DNA of 64,000 nucleotides from Delftia tsuruhatensis (GCF_903815225.1 NZ_LR813084.1:2274501-2338500); one strand, 5' to 3'. Shown: positions 26,634 to 34,797, counted from the first letter of the stretch. Numbers and translations are program-made. Notes: generated by a model from the sequence alone, not told the origin.

Positions 26634-27128
26634 TCACATGCCATCAGGACACACACGGTCGTTTAGGCTCTTCAGCGCAATAGCCACCACGCCCTTTTCA
26701 TCGTCATTCCGAATGCAGAACTTTGTTGTATAGAATGTCCTGTTGAATTTGTACTGAGACTGTGTTGTCCTGACAAGCACTTCATAAACCTCCCCGGGCC
26801 TCAATTCATACGGAGTACCAGCCGTTTCAGAAGCAAGTGTCCCATATGGCATGCAGAAATCAACTGCCAGACTCATCCTCTCATAGTCCCTCTCTCTATA
26901 ACGTCCAATATCTTGCTTGCCATGGCTCACCGTTATCGAGGAAATCTTTGTTTTATCTGGATCGGAAATGTCGCTGCGCTGAATACCGAAGCAAGGCTCC
27001 TTCCCGGTGGAATCTATCAAGGCATCACCAAACCAGGGATCTTCATACCAGAAGCATCCTGTCATCGCCAAATTCAGTGAGATGGCAAATAATATCCTGG
27101 CTGCCCCTTGTATTTCAAAAAAAGTCAT
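26634..27128 (-). CDS. Small lipoprotein, putative T6SS-type immunity protein (copy 1)
   Basis: This predicted lipoprotein has 164 residues. The ATG at 27128 is preferred because it gives a clean leader (MTFFEIQGAARILFAISLNL) ending in a lipobox, MTGC. The mature part begins CFWYEDPWFGDA and carries further cysteines (PCFGI, DFCMPYG, KFCIRND, RVCPDGM). It is paralogous to the next gene upstream: CFWYE-PWFGDA, PCFGI, the ISD..KT.ISS stretch and VLVRT.QSQ.KFNR are shared. Small cysteine-rich lipoproteins following a toxin-like gene are a common immunity arrangement. The DNA is A+T-rich compared with the rest of the window, suggesting transfer. Function is inferred from context only. Confidence 0.75.
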   Translation of the reverse strand: MTFFEIQGAARILFAISLNLAMTGCFWYEDPWFGDALIDSTGKEPCFGIQRSDISDPDKTKISSITVSHGKQDIGRYRERDYERMSLAVDFCMPYGTLASETAGTPYELRPGEVYEVLVRTTQSQYKFNRTFYTTKFCIRNDDEKGVVAIALKSLNDRVCPDGM

Positions 27129-27178
27129 GATGGTGGTCCGCCACCGGCTTAACTGATGAATTTTTCCTAAAAATTGGA

Positions 27179-27688
27179 TCAGTGTATTTCGTCTACATCG
27201 GGGCAAATTCTTTTCTGTGAATCCTTGACCTCGAAGACAACAACCCGGCCTTCAGCGTCGTACCGCAAGCAAAACTCGGATACGTAGAACATTCTATTGA
27301 ACTTATTCTGCGACTGCCTTGTTCTAACAAGAACGTCATAGATTACCCCCGGCTTCAGCCCATATTCCGCCTTTGAATTGATGGAGTCGGGCTTCGCATC
27401 CAAAAAAACTGCCCCATATGATATGCAGGAATTAAAAGCAAGTTCCATTTTTTCGTAGTTATCCTCGCTATACCTCCATAGACTACGCCCACCCTGGCTT
27501 ACCGATACTGATGATATTCTTGTTTTCTCAGCATCGGAGATTTCACCCTTCGGAATTCCGAAGCAAGGGAATCCTCCCAGTTCAACGACAGATGCATCAC
27601 CAAACCAAGGTTCTTCATACCAAAAACACCCACTCAACAGTGCAGCAGAAATTATACTAAGGAAGATTTTTGCTATTTTTGGGGTCAT
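27179..27688 (-). CDS. Small lipoprotein, putative T6SS-type immunity protein (copy 2)
   Basis: This predicted lipoprotein of 169 residues starts at ATG 27688 (MTPKIAKIFLSIISAALLSG then Cys), overlapping the end of the upstream zincin gene by 32 bases. The lipobox is LLSGC. The mature chain is an evident paralogue of the lipoprotein downstream (CFWYEEPWFGDA, PCFGIPKGEISD, VLVRTRQSQNKFNR, EFCLRYD). Longer in-frame starts exist up to 27751 but would bury the signal peptide. Tight overlap with the HExxH gene argues for coupled expression, as expected for a toxin and its antidote. Tandem divergent copies are often seen for immunity genes. No enzymatic motif is visible. Confidence 0.78.
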   Translation of the reverse strand: MTPKIAKIFLSIISAALLSGCFWYEEPWFGDASVVELGGFPCFGIPKGEISDAEKTRISSVSVSQGGRSLWRYSEDNYEKMELAFNSCISYGAVFLDAKPDSINSKAEYGLKPGVIYDVLVRTRQSQNKFNRMFYVSEFCLRYDAEGRVVVFEVKDSQKRICPDVDEIH

Positions 27689-28415
27689 CGAAAAAATCTG
27701 CAAGTATCTTTTCATATAGAGGCATCCATTTTTCATTGAAATACCTTTCATTTCTCATTGCATTAATATCTTTCAAAAATTTTAACGAATAATAATCAGC
27801 AATAATATTCCCTTGAGCCTCCATATTATAATCTGACAATTTTTTATCTACAGATAATTCATAGTCATAATCCAGCCCTAACCTGATAGCTCCTCTTGCC
27901 ATCACAGGATAGCCTTGCTGGTATTGCCAGATATGCGTCATTTCATGAATAAAAATTGATCTTTTCCAAGATTTTTCCTCGACCGAATAATCTTCAGAAA
28001 ACAATGGTGTAGGAAAAAATATATCCCCCGCAGGTGCCATGGCCGTATGGCTTGGCTGAAATGGAATGAACCGGCCCCTGTAGATTCTGACCATGGAGCA
28101 GTCCACCGAGTCGCCGAAGATCTGCCGGACGATGTGCCGCTCTCCAAAGGTCAGAGGCCGGCTGCCATTCCTGGGCGTGGTTTTATGGATGGCGGCGGGG
28201 TCGTACCTGGGGTTCCACTGGTCACCCACATACATGGGTTCGGAGTCCTCGATGCCACGGCCGCCCTGGGACGGTGGCTGGCTGCATGAAGAACCGTTGG
28301 TCCCCGCATCCACGGGCCTGCCACCGTTGGAGCCGCATACGGGTCCTGGTCGATAGAATAAAATCATTGAAATCCAATATCGATTGAAAATTACTTTGCC
28401 AGTATGGCGTCGCAA
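27657..28415 (-). CDS. Vgr-related HExxH (zincin-like) protein, putative T6SS effector
   Basis: This 252-residue protein starts at TTG 28415, supported by a strong GGAGGA about nine bases upstream; ATG 28367 is an alternative. The N-terminal 75 residues are Gly/Ser/Pro-rich. From about residue 86 it matches my memory of proteins annotated as vgr-related: PLTFGERHIVRQIFGDSVD, MVRIYRGRFIPFQP, APAGDIFFP, then FIHEMTHIWQYQQG with the metallopeptidase-type HEMTH at 157-161, and a late EAQGNIIADYY that could supply a third ligand. The family is often found with type VI secretion VgrG genes. Proteolytic activity is not proven. It is the first gene of an A+T-rich three-gene unit with two lipoproteins. 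Confidence 0.75.
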   Translation of the reverse strand: MRRHTGKVIFNRYWISMILFYRPGPVCGSNGGRPVDAGTNGSSCSQPPSQGGRGIEDSEPMYVGDQWNPRYDPAAIHKTTPRNGSRPLTFGERHIVRQIFGDSVDCSMVRIYRGRFIPFQPSHTAMAPAGDIFFPTPLFSEDYSVEEKSWKRSIFIHEMTHIWQYQQGYPVMARGAIRLGLDYDYELSVDKKLSDYNMEAQGNIIADYYSLKFLKDINAMRNERYFNEKWMPLYEKILADFFDDPKNSKNLP

Positions 28416-28803
28416 AATTCAATCCTCCAGGTGACCTGACCAAGGCGTTGCGTGAATGCGCTGTGGCTCGTGTCCGCTCGCGCAGCAACAACCGGCCACC
28501 TTTTTCGGAGACCAGTCCGCAGCGGACCATCAAGGCCCCGGAGCAATGCCTTCACCGGGTCATGGACTGCCATGGCCGCCCGGCTGCGGCCAGGCTCGAT
28601 CATCCCCTGCACGTTCTTGCAGGGCAGGGCGGCGTTCACCAGCAGGGCGTTGCCCAATGGGTCAGGCTCACCGAGCAGGGGCGCGCGCTGGTGCCTGTCG
28701 CCACCCAGTGGGTGGCGCGCTGCACGTGGTCCCGGGCAAGTCCAATCGTCTGACCGCCCTGGCGTAGCTGCACGCCGCCGGGCGGGCCGACCTGGGCCGC
28801 GAC
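28416..28803. other. Gene-poor junction after the A+T-rich insert
   Basis: These 388 bases hold no convincing intact gene. G+C content returns to the genome norm here. On the plus strand a short frame ends in ALHVVPGKSNRLTALA, faintly like the C-terminal tail of some SDR proteins, and on the minus strand a frame of 88 codons shows no family motif. It may be the debris of a gene broken when the neighbouring insert arrived; this is a guess. Confidence 0.35.
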
Positions 28804-29184
28804 TCAGGCGTACTGCGCCAGCCCGTGGCCCATGGACCAGTTTTCCTTCTCGACCTCGACCAGGTTGATGAACACGTCCTCGGGCCGCAGGCCCGGGCTT
28901 TGGACCAGCCGTTCGGTGATGCGCCGGTACAGCGCCTTCTTCTGCTCCAGGCTGCGGGTGTTGCTGACCGTGAGCTGGATCAGCACCAGATCGTCGCTGC
29001 GTGCCACGCCCAGGTAGCTGGCGCCGTAGCGGAAGTTGTCGCCGTCATGTTCGGTCAGGGCCATGAACTGGTCGTCCTCCGGCACATTGAAGGTTTCGCG
29101 CATGGCCTGGTAGATGCCGTCGAAGAGGGCCTGGCGGTAGGCCGGTGACTTGCCTGCGCGCATGTGGATGCGGGTCATGGGCAT
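28804..29184 (-). CDS. Tautomerase family protein
   Basis: This small protein of 126 residues resembles the 4-oxalocrotonate tautomerase/MIF superfamily. From ATG 29184 the chain begins Met-Pro, so removal of Met would expose the catalytic N-terminal proline used by the family; the later ATG at 29178 would not. The segments RIHMRAGKSPAYRQALFDGI and a C-terminal TERLVQSPGLRPEDVFINLVEVEKENWSMG fit the longer tautomerase group found in Proteobacteria. Members isomerise keto-enol acids. It is divergent from a LysR gene across 93 bases, implying control by it. Substrate unknown. Confidence 0.85.
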   Translation of the reverse strand: MPMTRIHMRAGKSPAYRQALFDGIYQAMRETFNVPEDDQFMALTEHDGDNFRYGASYLGVARSDDLVLIQLTVSNTRSLEQKKALYRRITERLVQSPGLRPEDVFINLVEVEKENWSMGHGLAQYA

Positions 29185-29252
29185 GGTGTGCTCCTTTGCG
29201 TTGGGGAGCCTCGAAGGTAGGCGTTGCCAGTCATTTTGAAAAGCTATGGCTG

Positions 29253-29262
29253 CTGATATCAG
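29253..29262. promoter_or_regulatory. Palindrome in tautomerase/LysR intergenic region
   Basis: CTGATATCAG is a perfect ten-base palindrome, 15 bases before the LysR start and in the gap shared with the tautomerase gene. With flanking T and A it forms a T-N12-A element close to the LysR box pattern. The assignment is tentative. Confidence 0.35.
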
Positions 29263-29277
29263 TAATAATGGGTTGAA

Positions 29278-30135
29278 ATGGTTCAACGACCTCTCGACCT
29301 GGATGCCGTCCTGGGCTTCGTGCGCATCGCGGAGCTGGGCAGCTTCACGCGCGCGGCTGAAGCCATGCAGACCACGCAGGCCGCCGTCAGCCTCAAGCTC
29401 AAGCGGCTGGAGCAGCGGCTGGGCTGCCGGCTGGTCGAGCGCACGCCGCGCCATGTGCAGCTGTCGGCCCGGGGCGCCGATTTCCTGCCGCATGCCCGCG
29501 AGCTGCTGCAGGCCCACGAGCGCGCGCTGGCGCTGACCGCCAGCACCCGCCAGCGGTTGACCATCGGCATCAGCGACCATGTGGCGGGGCCCGAACTGCC
29601 GGCACTGATCGCACGCATGAATGCCCAGGACCCGCAGCTGCTGATCGACATCCGCATCGCCTCTTCCGGACCGCTGCTGCAGGGTTTCGAGCGGCGCGAG
29701 TACGACACGGTGATCGTTCGCACGCATGCGGAGCCGGGCGATGGCGAACTGCTGGCCGAGGAGACGTTCGGCTGGTTCGCCGCGCCCGGCTGGCAGCACC
29801 GCGCGGATGAGCCCCTGCCGCTGGCCACGCTGGCCGAGCCTTGCGGCGTGCGCGCCCTGGCCGCGCAACGGCTGCAGGCGGCAGGCATGCCCTGGTCCGA
29901 GGTCTTCGTGGGCGGTGGCGTGGCCGCCGTGGTGGCGGCCGTCATGGCTGGACTGGGGGTGGCCGCGCTGGCGCCGCGCATGCTGCCGCTGGGGGCGGTG
30001 GAAGTGGGCGAACGGCTGGGCCTGCCCGCGCTGCCGCCTCTGCCCGTGGTGTTGCACACCCGCCTTCGGGAAGGCCGCCAGCGCCAGGCGCTCGACGCCC
30101 TGGGGGCCGCGTTCAGGAGCGCGGTGCGTGGCTAG
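29278..30135 (+). CDS. LysR-family regulator next to tautomerase
   Basis: This LysR-type regulator of 285 residues starts at ATG 29278. The helix-turn-helix is GSFTRAAEAMQTTQAAVSLKLKRLE and the wing includes GCRLVERTPRHVQLSARGADF. The effector domain starts near residue 92 (RLTIGISDHVAGPELPAL) and looks complete, with the GGGVAAVVAAVMAGLGVAAL stretch near the end. Divergent to the tautomerase gene, it probably regulates that gene and itself. The effector is unknown. Confidence 0.9.
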   Translation: MVQRPLDLDAVLGFVRIAELGSFTRAAEAMQTTQAAVSLKLKRLEQRLGCRLVERTPRHVQLSARGADFLPHARELLQAHERALALTASTRQRLTIGISDHVAGPELPALIARMNAQDPQLLIDIRIASSGPLLQGFERREYDTVIVRTHAEPGDGELLAEETFGWFAAPGWQHRADEPLPLATLAEPCGVRALAAQRLQAAGMPWSEVFVGGGVAAVVAAVMAGLGVAALAPRMLPLGAVEVGERLGLPALPPLPVVLHTRLREGRQRQALDALGAAFRSAVRG

Positions 30136-30546
30136 CAGCCAACACTGGGCGGTCTGCCGCGCACTGGCCCTTGTGTCCCCACGGAATCGGGCGATAGACT
30201 CGCACCCCTTCCATCCACCCTCACCCTTTCGAGGTGCACCATGCCCCGCCGCACAGCTTCCTGCTGATCGACTTCGTCACACGCTGATCCTGGCCTTGCC
30301 ACGGATGTCTTTCGCGTGTGCGCTGCGGTGCGTGGCCTTTTGAGGGTTTGCGGCTGACCGTCCAGGGTTCGGACGGCTGCGCAGCCCCGCCATCTTCCCC
30401 TTCGACAGCCTGCCGGCCCGGCCAGCACGGGCCAGGCCGCGCTGTCGCTGCATCCCATTGCATTGCGGCGCCTGGCGTCGTCGTCGGCTTTTCCCGCTCC
30501 ATGGCATGACGCCATGGAGTGCCGCCACGTTTTCGGAAAGCACGAC
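30136..30546. other. Long gene-free leader upstream of the RNA-repair operon
   Basis: These 411 bases contain no coding frame that I can support. A nine-codon frame at 30241 (MPRRTASC) is too short to call. The region shows ordinary G+C content and several modest dyads such as GGCATGACGCCATGG near 30500. Its size is unusual for this compact genome and it may carry the promoter and leader of the RNA ligase gene or a regulatory RNA. Confidence 0.3.
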
Positions 30547-31401
30547 ATGACCCCATCCAACCCTTCAACCGCTCATGCTCTGTCGAGCATCGAGATCCTC
30601 AAGTACCCGCGCACGCTCCATCTGCGCGGCTCGCGCCTGCAGTGCGGCGACCAGAACGACGCCGTGCCCTATGAGCGGCTGGCCGGCCGGCACATCGTGG
30701 TCGAGGAAAAGCTCGACGGCGCCAACGCCGCCTTGCGCTTCGCCGACGATGGCCGACTGCTGCTGCAGTCGCGCGGCCACTACCTGGACTGCACGCGCCC
30801 CGGAGGGCGCGAACGCCAGTTCAACCTGTTCAAGCAATGGGCCCAGGCCCATGAGGGCGCGCTGCTGTCCCTGCTGGACGACCGCTACCAGGTGTTCGGC
30901 GAGTGGATGTACGCCAAGCATTCCCTGTTCTACGACGCGCTGCCGCACTGGTTCTGCGAGTTCGACATCTGGGACCGATCCGCCGCCTGCTTCCTCGATA
31001 CGCCACGCCGCCATGCGCTGCTGGCCGGCGTGCCCGTGGTCTCGGTGCCCGTGCTCTACAGCGGCACGGCGCCCCGGCGCATGCAGGACCTGCTGGCGCT
31101 GCTGGCGCCTTCGCTGGGGCGCGGGGCACGCTGGCGCCAGGCTTTCGAGCAGGCGGTGGCCCGCCAGAAGCTGGACCTGCCGCTGTGCTGGCGCCAGACC
31201 GACGGATCCGACCTGGCAGAGGGCCTGTACCTCAAGGTCGAGGAAGGCGGGGAGACGCTGGCGCGCTACAAGTTCGTGCGCAGCGACTTCGTGCAGGTGA
31301 TCCTCGATTCGGGCTCGCACCACAGCGAACGTCCCATCATCCCCAACGGCCTGCGCGAAGGCGTGGACATCTTCGCGGCCCATGTTTCAAAAAGCTGGTG
31401 A
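30547..31401 (+). CDS. ATP-dependent RNA ligase family protein
   Basis: This is a 284-residue nucleotidyltransferase of the RNA ligase type (Rnl2-like domain). The start at ATG 30547 is chosen because the earlier in-frame codons lack conserved sequence. All nucleotidyltransferase motifs can be seen: motif I EEKLDGANAALRF with the AMP-accepting Lys55, SRGHYLDCTR downstream, motif IIIa/III around YQVFGEWMYAKHSLFYD and FCEFDIWD, motif IV EGLYLKVEE and motif V ARYKFVRSDF. It would seal RNA ends carrying 5'-phosphate and 3'-OH. The next gene, 35 bases on, encodes the matching end-healing enzyme, so the two form an RNA-repair operon. Confidence 0.87.
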   Translation: MTPSNPSTAHALSSIEILKYPRTLHLRGSRLQCGDQNDAVPYERLAGRHIVVEEKLDGANAALRFADDGRLLLQSRGHYLDCTRPGGRERQFNLFKQWAQAHEGALLSLLDDRYQVFGEWMYAKHSLFYDALPHWFCEFDIWDRSAACFLDTPRRHALLAGVPVVSVPVLYSGTAPRRMQDLLALLAPSLGRGARWRQAFEQAVARQKLDLPLCWRQTDGSDLAEGLYLKVEEGGETLARYKFVRSDFVQVILDSGSHHSERPIIPNGLREGVDIFAAHVSKSW

Positions 31402-31436
31402 GGCCTGCAGCGCAGGCCCACCACGAGGAGATTTCC

Positions 31437-32582
31437 ATGACGAACTGGAAACAGATCCAGTCCCTGGTGCCGCAGCCCGGCGCCGACCCTGACTTCGCCG
31501 CCTGCCTGGCTGCCTTCCCCCAGCTGGAGCAGGCCAAGACCACGCCCCAGGACCCCGTCTACCATGCCGAAGGCGATGTCTGGACGCACACCCAGATGGT
31601 GGTGCGCGCACTGCTGGCCGACGCGGACTATGCCCCGCTGGCGCCCGCCGAGCGCGAGACCGTGTTCCTGGCCGCGCTGCTGCACGACGTGGCCAAGTGC
31701 TCGACCACGGTGATCGGCGAGGACGGCCGCATCGGCCAGCCCGGCCATTCGCGCCGGGGAGCGCTCGATGCGCGGCTCATGCTCTGGGAGGCGGGCGCTC
31801 CCGTGGAGCAGCGCGAGGCCATCTGCCGCCTGATCGCCGTGCACCAGGTGCCGTTCTTCGCGTTCGCCGACTCGCGCCGGGGCCTCTCGCCCGAGTTCAT
31901 CGTGCGCGAACTTTCCTGGCAGGCCGACCTGCACCTGCTGACCCTGCTGGCGCGGGCCGACATGCGTGGGCGCATCTGCCCCGACATCGCGTCCGTGCTG
32001 GTCCACATCGAGCTGGTGCGCGAGTTCGCGCTGGAAGAAGGCTGCCTGCGCACGCCACGCCGCTTTGCCTCGGCCGAGACGGCGGTGCGCTACTTCCGGG
32101 GCGCGCAACTGCACCCCGACTACGCGCTGCACGCGCAGCCGGGCTCGCGTGTCATCGTCATGTGCGGCCTGCCTGCCAGCGGCAAGAACACCTGGGTAGC
32201 CGCCCACCATGGCGATCTGCCCGTGGTCTCCTTCGACGATGCGCGCTCCGAACTGGGCCTGCGCCACGGCCGCAACGAGGGTGCGGCCGCCCACCATGCC
32301 GTGGACAAGGCCAAGGCCCTGCTGCGCGCGGGCGCGCCCTTCGTCTGGAACGCCACCCACCTGTCGCGCCAGATGCGCGGCAAGACCGTGGACCTGTGCC
32401 TGGACTATGGTGCCCGCGTGGAACTGGTGCACCTGGAAGCCAGCCGCCAGACCCTGCTGGCCCGCAACCGTGCACGCGACACCACGCTGGGCAACGCGGC
32501 CCTGATCAAGATGCTGCGCCGCTGGGAAGTGCCGGTGCCGACCGAGGCGCATGCGCTGTCGTTGCAGGTGAACGAGGGGTGA
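31437..32582 (+). CDS. HD-domain/polynucleotide kinase fusion (HD-Pnk-like RNA end-healing enzyme)
   Basis: This bifunctional protein has 381 residues, from ATG 31437 with GAGGAG at 31425-31430. The N-terminal HD domain has the metal pair His83-Asp84 in ALLHDVAKCSTT, with further histidines at 43, 51, 104 and 136. The C-terminal P-loop kinase domain begins about residue 235 with Walker A GLPASGKNT (244-252; Asn replaces the usual first Ser/Thr) and SFDDARSELG, followed by a lid with RNRARDTTLGNAAL. The same order occurs in Runella HD-Pnk, whose HD part removes 2',3'-cyclic phosphates and whose kinase phosphorylates 5'-OH ends. Together with the upstream ligase it would heal and seal broken RNA, perhaps tRNA cut by toxins. 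Confidence 0.85.
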   Translation: MTNWKQIQSLVPQPGADPDFAACLAAFPQLEQAKTTPQDPVYHAEGDVWTHTQMVVRALLADADYAPLAPAERETVFLAALLHDVAKCSTTVIGEDGRIGQPGHSRRGALDARLMLWEAGAPVEQREAICRLIAVHQVPFFAFADSRRGLSPEFIVRELSWQADLHLLTLLARADMRGRICPDIASVLVHIELVREFALEEGCLRTPRRFASAETAVRYFRGAQLHPDYALHAQPGSRVIVMCGLPASGKNTWVAAHHGDLPVVSFDDARSELGLRHGRNEGAAAHHAVDKAKALLRAGAPFVWNATHLSRQMRGKTVDLCLDYGARVELVHLEASRQTLLARNRARDTTLGNAALIKMLRRWEVPVPTEAHALSLQVNEG

Positions 32583-32605
32583 CGGCCGACGGCCTGGCAT
32601 GCGCG

Positions 32606-33616
32606 CTACGCGATCGTGCGAAGGCGATGGCGGTACATGCCGGGCGTCATCCCCAACTGCTGGCGAAAGACGCGGTGCAGCGCCTCGGATGTGCCCAGTC
32701 CGCTGTGTTGCGCGACGCGCTCCATCGGCCACGAGGTCTGCTCCAGATGGCGGCATGCATGGTCCAGGCGCATCTCCAGGACATAGCGCGCGGGTGTCTT
32801 GCCGGTTTCGCGCAGAAAGCGTCTTGCGAAGTTGCGGGGACTCATGGCGGCCCGTTCCGCCAGGGCGGGCACCCGCAGGTCTTCCTGCGGATGGTCCAGC
32901 ATCCAGACCAGCAGCTGATCGAACAGGCCGGTGCCGGCTGCCTGGGCCCTCAGTGTGGAACTGACCTGTCTCTGCTCCCCGCAACGGTGCACAAAGACAA
33001 CCAGGTCGCGTGCAATGTCGTTGGCGACGGTGCGTCCCAGGTCGGCCTGGACAAGGGCCAGGGCGAGGTCGATGCCCGTGGTCACGCCCGCCGAGGTCCA
33101 CAGGCGGCCATCGGTGCGATAGAGCGCATCCGTATCCACCGCAGCCTTGGGAAAGTAGCTTTGCAGTGCCTCGGTGGCGGCCCAATGGGTGGTCACCTGG
33201 CGGCCGTCGAGCAGGCCCGCCGCGCCCAGGATGAAGGCGCCGGTGCAGATGCTGCATACGCGGCGCGCCCGGGGGGCACATTCCCTGAGCCAGCGCACGA
33301 GGCCCTCGTCGTATGCGGCACGGCGTATGGCCTGCTCCTCCCCGCCGACCACCACCAGCGTGTCTATGTCCCCCGTGACTTCGGACAGCGGCTGCACGCC
33401 GCACAGCCAGAGCGGCGAGCTGGTGCGCAGGGGCAGGCCCTGGGTCGATGCCACGAGGATGTCATAGCTGCCCGGGCGTTGGCGCTCTGCCCGTGTGAAC
33501 ACCCCCAGAGGGCCGGTCAGGTCCAGGGGGTCCGCCCCTTCGAACGCAACGAACACCAGCCTGCGGGCGGATGAGCGGGCCGCCTGGTGTGGCAGAAAAT
33601 CCGAGTCCTCTGTCAT
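32606..33616 (-). CDS. GlxA-type regulator (DJ-1/PfpI domain plus AraC helix-turn-helix)
   Basis: This regulator of 336 residues has an N-terminal DJ-1/PfpI-like domain (residues about 17-190; nucleophile-elbow Cys in CSICTGAFILGAAGLL) and a C-terminal AraC DNA-binding domain with two helix-turn-helix units (VPALAERAAMSPRNFARRFL and MERVAQHSGLGTSEALHRVF). GlxA family proteins sense small amines, amino acids or amides; the DJ-1 part binds rather than cleaves. It is divergent from another DJ-1/PfpI protein across only 59 bases and converges on the HD-Pnk gene. The likely target is that divergent gene. Confidence 0.92.
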   Translation of the reverse strand: MTEDSDFLPHQAARSSARRLVFVAFEGADPLDLTGPLGVFTRAERQRPGSYDILVASTQGLPLRTSSPLWLCGVQPLSEVTGDIDTLVVVGGEEQAIRRAAYDEGLVRWLRECAPRARRVCSICTGAFILGAAGLLDGRQVTTHWAATEALQSYFPKAAVDTDALYRTDGRLWTSAGVTTGIDLALALVQADLGRTVANDIARDLVVFVHRCGEQRQVSSTLRAQAAGTGLFDQLLVWMLDHPQEDLRVPALAERAAMSPRNFARRFLRETGKTPARYVLEMRLDHACRHLEQTSWPMERVAQHSGLGTSEALHRVFRQQLGMTPGMYRHRLRTIA

Positions 33617-33675
33617 TGTGCTCGCGGCATGCCGGACCTACGCTGACCGCATCTTGAAAATGATGTTGGAGTGGT

Positions 33676-34797
33676 ATGCATAGAAGGGTTTTTCTGAAGG
33701 AGGCGGTGGCAGGTTTCGCCACGGCTTCACTGATCACGGTAACGCCCCATGCCAGCGCCCATGCGCCGGCACCTGGTTGGCAGTCCCCGGCGATGGTGCC
33801 CACGGATTTTGCCGCTGAACTGAGGCCCGCGAAAAGAGCCAGGCCGCTGGTGGCCATCGTGGCGGACAACCGCGGAACCGAACTCACTGACTGCCTTGTT
33901 CCGCAGGCGGTACTGTCCCGCTCCCATGTGGCCGATGTCGTGCTTGTGGCTCCCGCGGAGGGTGGGATAGCGCTGATGCCGGCCCTTTCGGTCAAGGCCC
34001 AGCAGACGCTTGCGAGTTTCGATGGATGCCATCCCGAGGGCGCCGACCATGTCATCGTGCCGGCGATGCACCATGATGAGCATTCAGGCCCCATCGTGGA
34101 GTGGCTCAGGCGCCAGGCTGCCTTGGGTGCCACCATTTTCGGCGTCTGCGAGGGCGCAAGGGTTCTGGGGCGCGCGGGGCTTCTCGATGGGCGGCGTGCC
34201 ACGTCGCACTGGTATGCGCTGCCTGCCCTGCGCTCCCGCCACCCGTCCATGCAATGGGTGCCGGACCGGCGCTATGTGGCTGACCGAGGGGTCGTCACCA
34301 CCACCGGCGTCACGGCGTCGCTGCCGGTTTCCCTGGCCCTGGTCGAGGCGATCGCCGGTGCTGCGGTGGCCGGGAATCTGGCGCGAGAGCTGGGTGCCGC
34401 AGGCTACGGCAGCGCGCATGACAGTGCGCGCTATCGCCTGGACGTTTCCAGCGTATGGCGGGTCGCTGCCAACAGCCTTGCGCTGTGGCGCCATGAAACC
34501 GTGGGAATCGCGGTATCCGACGGCGTCGATGGCATTGCCTTGGCATTCACCGCCGACGCCTGGGCAAGAACCTACCGTTCCAAGGCCGTCGCGGTGTCCG
34601 ACGCTGCACGTGTCGCAACCTCGGATGGCGTGGAAATTCTGGGATGCCGGGGCCACGAGGTGCCCGACGTGCTGATGCACCTGGACCGAGCCATGGGCCC
34701 GGCGCCGCACCTGGACAAGGCGCTCGCGGACATTGCCCGCCGCTACGGAGAGGACACGGCCCGGCTGGTGGCTCTGCAACTGGAGTACGCGGGGTGA
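33676..34797 (+). CDS. Exported DJ-1/PfpI-like protein with Tat-type leader
   Basis: This 373-residue protein starts at ATG 33676. The leader (MHRRVFLKEAVAGFATASLI, ending near ASAHA) has a twin-arginine-like RRVFLK. The next 200 residues match the DJ-1 part of the divergent regulator: GVCEGARVLGRAGLLDGRRATSHW, the TTTGVTASLPVSLALVEAIAG segment and AGNLARELG, with the elbow Cys in place. The C-terminal 140 residues (from SVWRVAANSLALWR) have no family I recognise and no helix-turn-helix. It could be an exported sensor, amidase-like or chaperone-like protein. Function unknown. Confidence 0.75.
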   Translation: MHRRVFLKEAVAGFATASLITVTPHASAHAPAPGWQSPAMVPTDFAAELRPAKRARPLVAIVADNRGTELTDCLVPQAVLSRSHVADVVLVAPAEGGIALMPALSVKAQQTLASFDGCHPEGADHVIVPAMHHDEHSGPIVEWLRRQAALGATIFGVCEGARVLGRAGLLDGRRATSHWYALPALRSRHPSMQWVPDRRYVADRGVVTTTGVTASLPVSLALVEAIAGAAVAGNLARELGAAGYGSAHDSARYRLDVSSVWRVAANSLALWRHETVGIAVSDGVDGIALAFTADAWARTYRSKAVAVSDAARVATSDGVEILGCRGHEVPDVLMHLDRAMGPAPHLDKALADIARRYGEDTARLVALQLEYAG

